Positions 45,638-53,718 of a stretch of DNA of 64,000 nt are shown here, piece after piece. The translations under genes were made by a program, and so were the position numbers. The notes beneath the pieces are model-generated. The model searched no databases, was not told the DNA's origin, and saw only the letters and a list, made by a program, of their open reading frames with translations. Every line of letters begins with the position of its first letter. Within the stretch, counting starts at the first letter, position 1. The DNA comes from Leptolyngbya sp. NIES-3755 (GTDB taxonomy: Bacteria > Cyanobacteriota > Cyanobacteriia > Leptolyngbyales > Leptolyngbyaceae), in contig AP017308.1 in the NCBI GenBank assembly GCA_001548435.1, positions 1,993,030-2,057,029 of the forward strand, written 5' to 3'.

Positions 45638-46804
45638 TCAAAGTTGTTCGATCGCATGATGCAAGGTTTCCTCATGCTCTAATCGGGCTGTGATAAAGTC
45701 TGGATCAAAGTAGCGCGTCGTTAGTTCTTGCCCGAAACCAATAAAGCTTGGAACATCGAAAAGCAGCTTTAACGATAAACAGGCAGAACTCACCGCGAAC
45801 ACACGAACATCATCGTTCTGGAAAGCTTTTAGAAAGAAGATCTCAAACGGTAGAAAGAATAAGTTCGGATCAGTGAGTAGAACAATTGTTTGATAGAGAT
45901 CAGATAGATTTTCTTTTAATCGATGAATCTTATTGAGATCGTCTCTGGGATGGGGCTTGATTACTAAAACACTATTGGGTAAGATTTCGTGCGAACTCAG
46001 AAACTCCCGATAAGCTTGGATTTCATTATTTTGAGATAAGCGATCGCCTTCTGAAAAATTCGAGGTTAAAAGAATCGAAACTGGAGATTGTGCAATTGCG
46101 GTTTGAACTTCTCTAACTTGAGCCTCATCGACAAAACAAGTGAACTGTTGAAACACGGTGAGTAAATGATTGGGACCGAGTTTTACGATCGACATCGGTG
46201 GTGTTTCGCCAAAAATGTCTGGTAGCACAAAGTAACCCACTTCAAACGGCATGGAATAGAGCTTAGTTTTTAGTTTTAACCGCTCTCGAATTCGATGCCA
46301 GAGCGACCTCGCTCTCCACCAAGTCCAATCAAACCATTGATCAGGGGTAGGGGGCGGCGTAAACGGACGACGAACAACTGCCGAATTTTCAGAGAAATAC
46401 AACCCAACTCCGTCCCCGTAGCAGATTCGGCTTGCAGTTGGATAAGCATTGATCAAAAGTTGATTCGTGAATTGCCAATTGCGACATAGGTAAATTTCAT
46501 CCGCTTGATCCAACCCAATCCATTGATGAACTGTGCTGTAGATTCGATGCGGTGGAGTGGAATCTAATTGATGTCCGATCGAGTGAAGCTGCTCTGGTGT
46601 GAGATAGACGATCGAGATCCAACTGCAAACCGATTCTGCCATTTGCTGAATGAATTTTGCGAACTCATCATGCTGTTGGTCAGGCGCATACAATTCGTAG
46701 ATGACAAGATAGTTCTCATCAGACTGCGATCGCGTTTTGTAGAACAGTGTTGAGAGTGCTGCAATTAGCTGAATGCTGCCTTGACAAGTAATGATACGCT
46801 TCAT
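45638..46804 (-). CDS. Polysialyltransferase-like glycosyltransferase
   Basis: The protein has 388 residues. The bacterial polysialyltransferase motifs are visible: ICYGDGVGLY with Asp131 in the D/E-D/E-G region, IKPHPRDD with His285-Pro286, and AVSSACLS with Ser339-Ser340. This family uses CMP-activated acidic sugars such as CMP-sialic acid. No sialic acid genes are seen here, whereas a full CMP-Kdo pathway is present in the same locus, so a Kdo transferase role is plausible. The start overlaps the stop of the GT39 gene by 4 bases. Confidence 0.72.
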   Translation of the reverse strand: MKRIITCQGSIQLIAALSTLFYKTRSQSDENYLVIYELYAPDQQHDEFAKFIQQMAESVCSWISIVYLTPEQLHSIGHQLDSTPPHRIYSTVHQWIGLDQADEIYLCRNWQFTNQLLINAYPTASRICYGDGVGLYFSENSAVVRRPFTPPPTPDQWFDWTWWRARSLWHRIRERLKLKTKLYSMPFEVGYFVLPDIFGETPPMSIVKLGPNHLLTVFQQFTCFVDEAQVREVQTAIAQSPVSILLTSNFSEGDRLSQNNEIQAYREFLSSHEILPNSVLVIKPHPRDDLNKIHRLKENLSDLYQTIVLLTDPNLFFLPFEIFFLKAFQNDDVRVFAVSSACLSLKLLFDVPSFIGFGQELTTRYFDPDFITARLEHEETLHHAIEQL

Positions 46805-48318
46805 TTCGGGAGAATTCGGAAGAGTTGATTTTTATAGATCGGTTGTAGTTGATAAGTTCGTTCAAGTGCCTCCTGCACATCGTTCAATGGTTTATAGAGA
46901 TAGACATTGGGCTGATTTGGAATCATTGGAACTTGGGGCTGAATCACAAGTTGGAACCGGGTTTCAGGTCGAACTAGGTGGCTCAGCGCCAAGATATCTC
47001 CGATCGTACCTTCTCCCTGAGCCGAAACTTCATTGCTAATCACGATCGGAGTCTGAGACTGATTGATTAATTGTGCGATCGCTTTATTTTCCTGAATTTG
47101 ATTCTGAAAGACTTGTGTAGAACAAGAAAGGACTCCTGCTGTTAGAACTGCGAAGAGTGTAAACCTCCAGAACATGGGATATCTTGCAGTTTGAATTCGA
47201 GTGGCGAACAGAGAAGCAACAGCAATTTGGATTCCTAGATAGGTTGGAACAAAGTAGCGACTGTTGGTCGATCGTATTCCACCAAAAATCAGATCAGGAA
47301 CAGCAATGCAAAGCACGACTGGCAATATCAGCAACAATACAAAGCTCCAGACTGCTTTCGGGGTTTGCTGAATGAGAGATTTAATCGCGAGCAACACGAA
47401 GAGTGCGATCGCGCTTGCAAACAATAGATTGAATCTTCCAGTTAAGTTCTCGGTAAGGAACACAAACTGAAAATTGGTGATCCAATGTTTGAATAGATCT
47501 GATGTTGGAATCGATCGCGTCATCCAAGCACTCGTTCTTCTCACTTCACCAAAGTTCAATCCCACAATCACAAACCAAGGCAAAGCCAGACTTGCACCGA
47601 TTAAGACTGCCTTGTGAATCTTATCGCGATAGAACTGATAACCGACTTGGCTGATCACCAGAGGAACCGACAGTATCATCGTGTAGAGCAAAGCAACGAT
47701 CGACAAACTATACATGCTCCAAGCTGCTTTCGTCTGCACTCGAATCGCCCGCAGCAACGCCGCTGATGTTCCTAAAATCGTCACTGTCCAAAGCGCATAT
47801 TCTCGAACTTCTTGAGCATAGTAAACATGAAATGGAGAAACAGCCATCAGCATCACTGCAATCCAGGCGGTCAGGGATTGGGAAAATAGTTCGATGCAGA
47901 GCCAGAACAGCGCAGGAAATCCTAATAGACTGAAGAAAACAGACAGCGATCGCATTGAAACTACATCACTTCCGACCCCTTGCATCCAACCTCGTGCGAT
48001 CAGAGGATACAATGCTCCTCGATGCGGCTCTTCTGCAACCAAAGCACCGATCGTATCAAGCCAGGTTTTCTCTGGCGTAACCTGTTGAAACTGGAGCAAT
48101 TCTGCACGATCGATGAGTTGCCCATTAAACGCTTTCTGCGTAATCTCAACAGTTGTATATCCTGCCGCTCGAATCAGGGTAAAAGCTTCATCATGCCAGT
48201 AAGGTCTTTCTGCAAGTGCGGTACACCGAAAAAAGATGCCCAGGATCAGTAGAGTGACCACTAACGCCTTCAAGGTGCGATCGAGACTGTTCCAATAATA
48301 AAGTAGCTTTGTACTCAT
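46801..48318 (-). CDS. Membrane glycosyltransferase, GT39/PMT-like (GT-C)
   Basis: The protein has 505 residues, with about 11-12 membrane spans. The first loop has PYWHDEAF, the acidic motif of GT-C enzymes of the PMT/ArnT type, and a second acidic loop site is seen as EEPHRGALYPLIARGW. Such enzymes use polyprenyl-phosphate sugars on the periplasmic face. It is linked by 4-base overlaps to the genes on both sides (46801-46804 and 48315-48318). Donor and acceptor are unknown; possible roles include glycosylation of proteins or side branches on the glycan. Confidence 0.88.
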   Translation of the reverse strand: MSTKLLYYWNSLDRTLKALVVTLLILGIFFRCTALAERPYWHDEAFTLIRAAGYTTVEITQKAFNGQLIDRAELLQFQQVTPEKTWLDTIGALVAEEPHRGALYPLIARGWMQGVGSDVVSMRSLSVFFSLLGFPALFWLCIELFSQSLTAWIAVMLMAVSPFHVYYAQEVREYALWTVTILGTSAALLRAIRVQTKAAWSMYSLSIVALLYTMILSVPLVISQVGYQFYRDKIHKAVLIGASLALPWFVIVGLNFGEVRRTSAWMTRSIPTSDLFKHWITNFQFVFLTENLTGRFNLLFASAIALFVLLAIKSLIQQTPKAVWSFVLLLILPVVLCIAVPDLIFGGIRSTNSRYFVPTYLGIQIAVASLFATRIQTARYPMFWRFTLFAVLTAGVLSCSTQVFQNQIQENKAIAQLINQSQTPIVISNEVSAQGEGTIGDILALSHLVRPETRFQLVIQPQVPMIPNQPNVYLYKPLNDVQEALERTYQLQPIYKNQLFRILPK

Positions 48319-49883
48319 AAACGAATTGAGCGTAAAAGATCGATCGCGAAACGCACAACAGAGCGGTGCTTAACCTGTTGTTTTATCACTTTCTCGACAG
48401 GAATTTGCTTCACTGCTAAATTTGCCACACAATCCTTTTTCGTGCTATCACCTTCAGGCGTGATTTTTTGATAGAGAATACCCTGACCTTCAAGTGACAG
48501 ACAATACGATCGACCAAACAGTTCTACGGATAGCTCAATTGGAAAACAGTAATATTGTTCTAAGCATCGATTCAATTGCTGTAGCGCCATTAAACGCGGA
48601 TTCAGAACAATCAAAAATCCCAGATGGCTTAAATGAGCAATAGAATCTTGCAGTGATTCAGCATGATCCATCAAAACTAGCTGAAAGGTTGAATCTGCTT
48701 GTAGCGACTGCTGTAATCTAATCTGATTCTGGATTCCAGCTTGCATGTATGCGGATTGAACTTTTGTGATTTGGTTAGGTTCGACTCGATAAGTTAGATC
48801 CAATCGAGATAAATCCGCCAAGTCCGAGACGATTTCAGGACTGATGCGATCGCACAATAGATTCACTGCTGGATAGATGCGATGAAGCTCCTGAACTAGC
48901 TCATATAGCTTGATGCGTGTTTGGAGCTTGACTGTTGATTGCGATCGTCGATCGTGATCTCCTTGAAATGGCGATTCAATTTGATGATTGAAAATATAGT
49001 CATAAAGCTTTTGCTGAATGGCTTGGGGGGAATATCGATCGAGAAAACGCTGATGTCCTGTTGCCGCAATTTGAGCCGCTTTTTCTGGATGTGCGAGATA
49101 GAACTGGATTTTGTCATGTAATTCGGTCTCGTTCCCGTAGCACTCAAAGTGAACGCCTTCTTCAAGAAGCTCGAATAACCCTGTTTGTGGACGAATACGA
49201 TCGGTGAGTAAGAAGCCGCCCGCCATCAGCACCTCAAATACTCGTCGATTCAAATCGCCATTCAGGCTGGTGTTTACAACAATGTGGGCTTTTGCATAAT
49301 CCTGTAGAGAGCTAACGTAATCTTTGGTTTGAACATCACAGTGATTAAGTCGAGCTAAAAGATAGTTCCGGTAACAATGCAGTTCTGATTTTGAACCTCG
49401 AAATATCACATCGTAGATCTTCTCAGAAGCAGGCGGAACATAGAAATCAAGCACGATCGAGACTGGCAACCAAAACAGATTTTTCAGACCCGATTCAGCG
49501 AAAAAATGGAGATGTTGCGGGCTTTGATACGTCCAGTGGTAGTCACAACCTAGCTGTTGACAGTAGCGAATCATTTGGCTCAATGCCCCATCACCAAAGT
49601 GAAAGGTATCACCGAGTTTCATTACGGTTGGGCAATTAAGCTGAGACAATCCACGCGGTTGAAAAGACATCAGACGAGCCGAGAGACTAACCAAATCAGG
49701 CTCAAATGGGAGTTGTTTAACAATTTGACGAACATTAAAACGATCGTCCTCAATTGCGATCGCACATCCAGCTTGAACGGCTTCAATGGGTGGATTCGGA
49801 CAAGCAATGATTCGAGAGAATTGCGATAGTTCAAACGAAGACAGTGGAACGGGTTTATGATGCAACAACAGTTCCTTAATCAT
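48315..49883 (-). CDS. CgeB-like glycosyltransferase with extra C-terminal domain (copy 2)
   Basis: The protein has 522 residues. It shares NCPTVMKLGD, VNTSLNGDLNRRVFEVLMAGGF (split by position) and VHFECYGNETEL with the protein at 38121-39623. As in that copy, the C-terminal 200 residues (about 310-520) are outside the GT core; a Rossmann-like order is suggested by LLCDRIS and FQLVLMDHAES, but no SAM glycine loop is present. Both copies keep the IRLYEL(V/I)-type linker (KLYELVQELHR here). Overlap with neighbours is 4 bases on each side. Confidence 0.82.
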   Translation of the reverse strand: MIKELLLHHKPVPLSSFELSQFSRIIACPNPPIEAVQAGCAIAIEDDRFNVRQIVKQLPFEPDLVSLSARLMSFQPRGLSQLNCPTVMKLGDTFHFGDGALSQMIRYCQQLGCDYHWTYQSPQHLHFFAESGLKNLFWLPVSIVLDFYVPPASEKIYDVIFRGSKSELHCYRNYLLARLNHCDVQTKDYVSSLQDYAKAHIVVNTSLNGDLNRRVFEVLMAGGFLLTDRIRPQTGLFELLEEGVHFECYGNETELHDKIQFYLAHPEKAAQIAATGHQRFLDRYSPQAIQQKLYDYIFNHQIESPFQGDHDRRSQSTVKLQTRIKLYELVQELHRIYPAVNLLCDRISPEIVSDLADLSRLDLTYRVEPNQITKVQSAYMQAGIQNQIRLQQSLQADSTFQLVLMDHAESLQDSIAHLSHLGFLIVLNPRLMALQQLNRCLEQYYCFPIELSVELFGRSYCLSLEGQGILYQKITPEGDSTKKDCVANLAVKQIPVEKVIKQQVKHRSVVRFAIDLLRSIRL

Positions 49884-50785
49884 TGCTTACGGTGACGTAG
49901 AAAGTAAAAAGAAATAGAAAGTAATCCAATCACTTTTCGTAGTTTAGATAACTGGGCGCAACGAACGATCGAGAAAAAAGTCTCAAACTCTTGTTGGGTT
50001 GGATGGGGAATTGATCGAAACTCTTGATCGGCAAATTGATCGAGATTTTCAGGCTGATTAAATTTGACTAACCAGAATTTGAATAAGCGATCGATGGCTT
50101 GATCATAGTGCTGAAAATATTCCGTCGATCGCGCTGTACTTTTTCCATAAAATCCATTGTTTCCATGTACTCGATATTTTACTAAAGGCTGATTGAGATA
50201 GTACTTATGAGCATTCGCAATTGAAGCGCCATAACACAAACAATCATCAGCCCGAATTCGCCAATCTTCAAGATAAGGAATCGGAAAAATTCGCTCTAAA
50301 ATCTGCCTTTTCATCGAAACAGTCGAAGTTCGATGTCCGATCCAAGTTCTGCGAAACAGAGTACTAATTTTCGAGTAGCCGAGATCGCGAGTACGATCGT
50401 AACAAGTTGCAATTCTTTCCTCATTTCCGAATAGTTCTGCACTGGTAAATAAGAACTCACAATCGGAATGATTTTGATAGAATTCTAAAGCGGTTTCAAT
50501 GTAAGTGTCTTTATACAAATCATCAGCATCTAGAAAAAAGATAATGTCTCCACTTGCCGCGCTCACTCCAGCTTGGAATGCTGAAAGTTGTCCTTCGTTC
50601 TTGTCTTTTAGAATGAGACGAACTTGCTCTGATTTGCTTTGGAGAACTTCAGTCGATCGATCTGAAGAACAATCATCTACAACGATAATTTCATCAGCAG
50701 GTATTGTTTGATTGAATGCACTCTCGATCGCATCAATCACATAATCTTGATAATTATAGTTATTAATAATAATTGAAGTCTTCAT
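49880..50785 (-). CDS. Glycosyltransferase family 2
   Basis: The protein has 301 residues. The GT-A domain opens with SIIINNYNYQDYV and shows VVDDCSSDRST and the metal-site FFLDADDLY (about 85-94). A second part contains RRTWIGHRTSTVSMKRQ and ends with a helical region that includes FQHYDQAIDRL. The opening NNYNYQ is characteristic of a GT2 subgroup common in glycan clusters. It overlaps both neighbours by 4 bases. Donor unknown. Confidence 0.9.
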   Translation of the reverse strand: MKTSIIINNYNYQDYVIDAIESAFNQTIPADEIIVVDDCSSDRSTEVLQSKSEQVRLILKDKNEGQLSAFQAGVSAASGDIIFFLDADDLYKDTYIETALEFYQNHSDCEFLFTSAELFGNEERIATCYDRTRDLGYSKISTLFRRTWIGHRTSTVSMKRQILERIFPIPYLEDWRIRADDCLCYGASIANAHKYYLNQPLVKYRVHGNNGFYGKSTARSTEYFQHYDQAIDRLFKFWLVKFNQPENLDQFADQEFRSIPHPTQQEFETFFSIVRCAQLSKLRKVIGLLSISFYFLRHRKQ

Positions 50786-51570
50786 CGCAGTAACTCCTTA
50801 ATTCGCGATCGCAGTGATTTCTTAGTCAAGTTGCCTTGACGAATATCAGGGCGCACATACGATCGAAGGATGCTCAATTCAATATCTCTCTCGGTTAAAA
50901 TTCCTGCTTCTAATGCTTCTCTAAAGTATTGAAACCACAACTCACCAAACGGATGATTTTGAGCTTTCCAAGGCTGAGTATAGAGATTTGTATAATGAAT
51001 TAGTTTCGTTTGAGAATCGCAAAAATCGAATTGATTCCAATTTGGATCGAGTTCAGCGATCGAGAAATGATGATATTCCAAAAACCGAGAATTCATTTGA
51101 TTAAAATCGGTATAACTGTACAAACCTTGATCAATCTCGTCGCAGTACTTTTCTAAATTAAATCGACAGCGATCGCAATCAATTAGCATCACGCTCAAAC
51201 CCCAAACCCCAGTCGATTCACGTTTTGCTAAAAAATCGCTTCCTGCTAAATCAGTCTCAAACAATTCACGAATATCAGATAAACAAACGGTATCAGAATC
51301 GATATAAATTGCTCGTCCTTGAAACTCACAAATCTGTGGAATCAAATATCGATAAAGACTAAATTCTGTGACATTTCGATATTTAATGTCGAGCGACATT
51401 GGAGCGGGAACGGGAGCTTGATCATTTCGCTCGATCGCATTATGCGTTCCATTCAAAACATAGATGTCTAAATCGTGCTGAGTTTGTTTTTTAAGCGAAT
51501 AGATTGCGACTTTTCGTTCGACTAAGCTTGCTTCTCCTGACCCGATAAACACCCGAATACAATCGCTCAT
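50782..51570 (-). CDS. Glycosyltransferase family 8-like, paralogue of the gene at 31549
   Basis: The protein has 262 residues from ATG 51570, preferred over TTG 51585 because AAGG lies 9-12 bases before it and the upstream stop codon is cleared. The GT8 metal motif is YIDSDTVCLSDI, and KLIHYTNLYTQPW matches the paralogue's KIVHFTDLTSQPW. It is shorter than the gene at 31549, lacking about 50 C-terminal residues. It follows the block-2 transporter genes and precedes a GT2 gene with a 4-base overlap. Confidence 0.85.
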   Translation of the reverse strand: MSDCIRVFIGSGEASLVERKVAIYSLKKQTQHDLDIYVLNGTHNAIERNDQAPVPAPMSLDIKYRNVTEFSLYRYLIPQICEFQGRAIYIDSDTVCLSDIRELFETDLAGSDFLAKRESTGVWGLSVMLIDCDRCRFNLEKYCDEIDQGLYSYTDFNQMNSRFLEYHHFSIAELDPNWNQFDFCDSQTKLIHYTNLYTQPWKAQNHPFGELWFQYFREALEAGILTERDIELSILRSYVRPDIRQGNLTKKSLRSRIKELLR

Positions 51571-51574
51571 GATA

Positions 51575-52837
51575 CTACCCTTCAACGGTTGACCATTCTG
51601 CTCGTTTCAAAATCTTGCAGTGATTGGGCAATCCACCACTTCCAGTCCCAAAAAAATCTCCCCCTTCTACGATCGAGGGTGCAACGTCCGTGATGTAGTC
51701 CAGCACCTCTGCATTTCCATGAGAAATAAAGATCGAAAATCGGTAAGATCCATTCGCCAATGGCAAATCCCGCACACAGCATCGAATCGCGCCACCCGAT
51801 GGAACGAGCGACACATTTTCATTGGTAAAATTGCTGCGGAACAAGAGTAGGCGATTGGCTCGATCGTCAAACACATCCAAGCTGACTGCAACATTATGCA
51901 ATGGATCATTTACTGTACTTTGATAGCCAATTTCAAACAGGTAATCTCCGCCCGATTGCATCACGCTCACTTCTGATCCATCCAAATCGAGAATGCGAAA
52001 ATGCGAAGCTCGAACTTTTCCGCTCCCACTACGATCGCTTCTCAACTGCAACTCAGTCGAATTCGCCAAATCATAAGCGGCATCGAGATAGTATTGCACT
52101 GCTGCGTGTGCCGTTCCATCAAACTTCAAACTTCCCTGTTGTAGTACCATTCCACGAGTACAAAGCGATTCCACCGTACTCAAATTGTGGCTGACAAACA
52201 GTACAGTGCGTCCTTCTTTGCCGACATCCTCCATCTTGTTCAAGCATTTCTTTTGAAACTGCACATCACCTACAGCCAGCACTTCATCGACAATCAAAAC
52301 TTCTGGTTCTAAATGTGCTGCAACTGCAAACGCCAGACGGACATACATTCCCGATGAATAGCGCTTGACAGGCGTATCGAGAAACCGTTCCACCTCAGCA
52401 AAGGCAACAATCTCATCAAACTTCCGCGCAATCTCCGATCGAGTCATTCCCAAAATTGCGCCATTGAGATAAATATTCTCGCGTCCGGTTAGCTCTGGGT
52501 GAAAGCCCGTTCCGACTTCCAGCAAACTCGCCACTCGTCCCCAAATTTCGACTCTGCCGCGTGTCGGTTCAGTAATGCGACTCAGAATCTTTAATAGCGT
52601 TGATTTTCCCGCTCCGTTGCGCCCAATAATGCCAACTCGTTCACCTTGCTCGATCGTAAAAGATACGCTATTCAACGCCCAAAATTCTTCCGATCGCGTT
52701 CTCGGTTTTCGCTGAATGATCGACTTTGCAGTATCCACGATCGTATCTCTCAGCGTCATTGTATTCTGATGGGCTAGACGCGAGACTTGGTAGCATTTTC
52801 CCAGATTTTCAACCCGCAGCATTGGCATCGATCGCAC
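51575..52837 (-). CDS. Wzt-type polysaccharide ABC transporter ATPase (block 2)
   Basis: The protein has 420 residues from GTG 52837, which directly abuts the permease stop (52838-52840); ATG 52828 is an alternative. Walker A is GRNGAGKST (72-80), the signature is YSSGM (160-164) and Walker B is LIVDE (Asp184-Glu185). The C-terminal domain (about 270-420) has no clear resemblance to that of the block-1 ATPase, so the two transporters probably select different glycans. The HxxS switch histidine is in LFVSHNLS. It works with the permease at 52838. Confidence 0.92.
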   Translation of the reverse strand: MRSMPMLRVENLGKCYQVSRLAHQNTMTLRDTIVDTAKSIIQRKPRTRSEEFWALNSVSFTIEQGERVGIIGRNGAGKSTLLKILSRITEPTRGRVEIWGRVASLLEVGTGFHPELTGRENIYLNGAILGMTRSEIARKFDEIVAFAEVERFLDTPVKRYSSGMYVRLAFAVAAHLEPEVLIVDEVLAVGDVQFQKKCLNKMEDVGKEGRTVLFVSHNLSTVESLCTRGMVLQQGSLKFDGTAHAAVQYYLDAAYDLANSTELQLRSDRSGSGKVRASHFRILDLDGSEVSVMQSGGDYLFEIGYQSTVNDPLHNVAVSLDVFDDRANRLLLFRSNFTNENVSLVPSGGAIRCCVRDLPLANGSYRFSIFISHGNAEVLDYITDVAPSIVEGGDFFGTGSGGLPNHCKILKRAEWSTVEG

Positions 52838-53674
52838 CTAAATAATATCGGCAAACGTTCTTTCAACGCCACGGAAATAATAAATCCCCGTCCACACAAA
52901 CAGCAATATCACAATCAATGCTAGAACGAATCCAGGCAGATACAGCGATTGATCACCATTAAGAATCGCCCAGCGAAACCCATCGATCACACCCACCATC
53001 GGATTCAGCGAATATAACAATCGCCACCGCTCCGGAATCACATCAATGCTATAACCAACCGGAGAAAGATACTGTCCAAGCTGAATCACAAATGGAATCA
53101 CTTGCGCCACATCGCGGAATTTCACATAGATCGACGCAAACCACAACCCAAACCCAAACGCAGTCATGGCTGCCATCAGAACGAAAAACGGTAACGTGAT
53201 GATCCGCCAAGATGGAACATACCGATACCCAATCATCAATCCGAGCAACAACAATCCGGAAACCAGAAAGTCCACGAAATTTACCACGATCGCACTCGCA
53301 GGAACAATCAGTCGCGGGAAATAAATTTTAGAAATCAAATTCGCATTGCTCACCAAACTATTGCTCGTCTGAGCCAGCGAACTTGCAAAAAACTGCCAAG
53401 GTAACAAACCTGCTAATACCAAAATCGGATACGGAGTCGTGCCTTGAGTCGGCAATTTAGCGAGGTTGCTAAAAATCACCGTGAATACAATCATCGTCAG
53501 GAACGGTCTGATGATTGCCCAAGCGATCCCGATCGCAGTTTGCTTGTATCGCACCAAAATATCTCGCCAAGACAAAAAGTAAAATAATTCGCGATATTGC
53601 CACAAGTCCCGCCAGTATTGTTGTTCTGTTCGTCCCGCTTCGATCACGAATTTGGGTTCTGGCGATCGCTGCAT
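52838..53674 (-). CDS. Wzm-type polysaccharide ABC transporter permease (block 2)
   Basis: The protein has 278 residues and six membrane spans, as in the ABC-2 family. The region RDILVRYKQTAIGIAWAIIRP (split here) precedes the first span, and SPVGYSIDVIPERW lies near the last periplasmic loop. It shares the KQTAIGIAWA-type motif with the block-1 permease (RQSALGIAWA), so the pair is homologous. The gene diverges from the + strand exporter at 53719 with 44 bases between the starts. It begins the second transport unit. Confidence 0.92.
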   Translation of the reverse strand: MQRSPEPKFVIEAGRTEQQYWRDLWQYRELFYFLSWRDILVRYKQTAIGIAWAIIRPFLTMIVFTVIFSNLAKLPTQGTTPYPILVLAGLLPWQFFASSLAQTSNSLVSNANLISKIYFPRLIVPASAIVVNFVDFLVSGLLLLGLMIGYRYVPSWRIITLPFFVLMAAMTAFGFGLWFASIYVKFRDVAQVIPFVIQLGQYLSPVGYSIDVIPERWRLLYSLNPMVGVIDGFRWAILNGDQSLYLPGFVLALIVILLFVWTGIYYFRGVERTFADII

Positions 53675-53718
53675 TCCCGCTCCTCCTCAATTTCCTGATC
53701 AAACGCTATCGTAAAAGA

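Noticed and set aside
53515-53718. N-terminal extension of the ABC exporter
   Set aside because: Overlaps the divergent permease coding region and does not resemble exporter N-termini; ATG 53719 fits the family.
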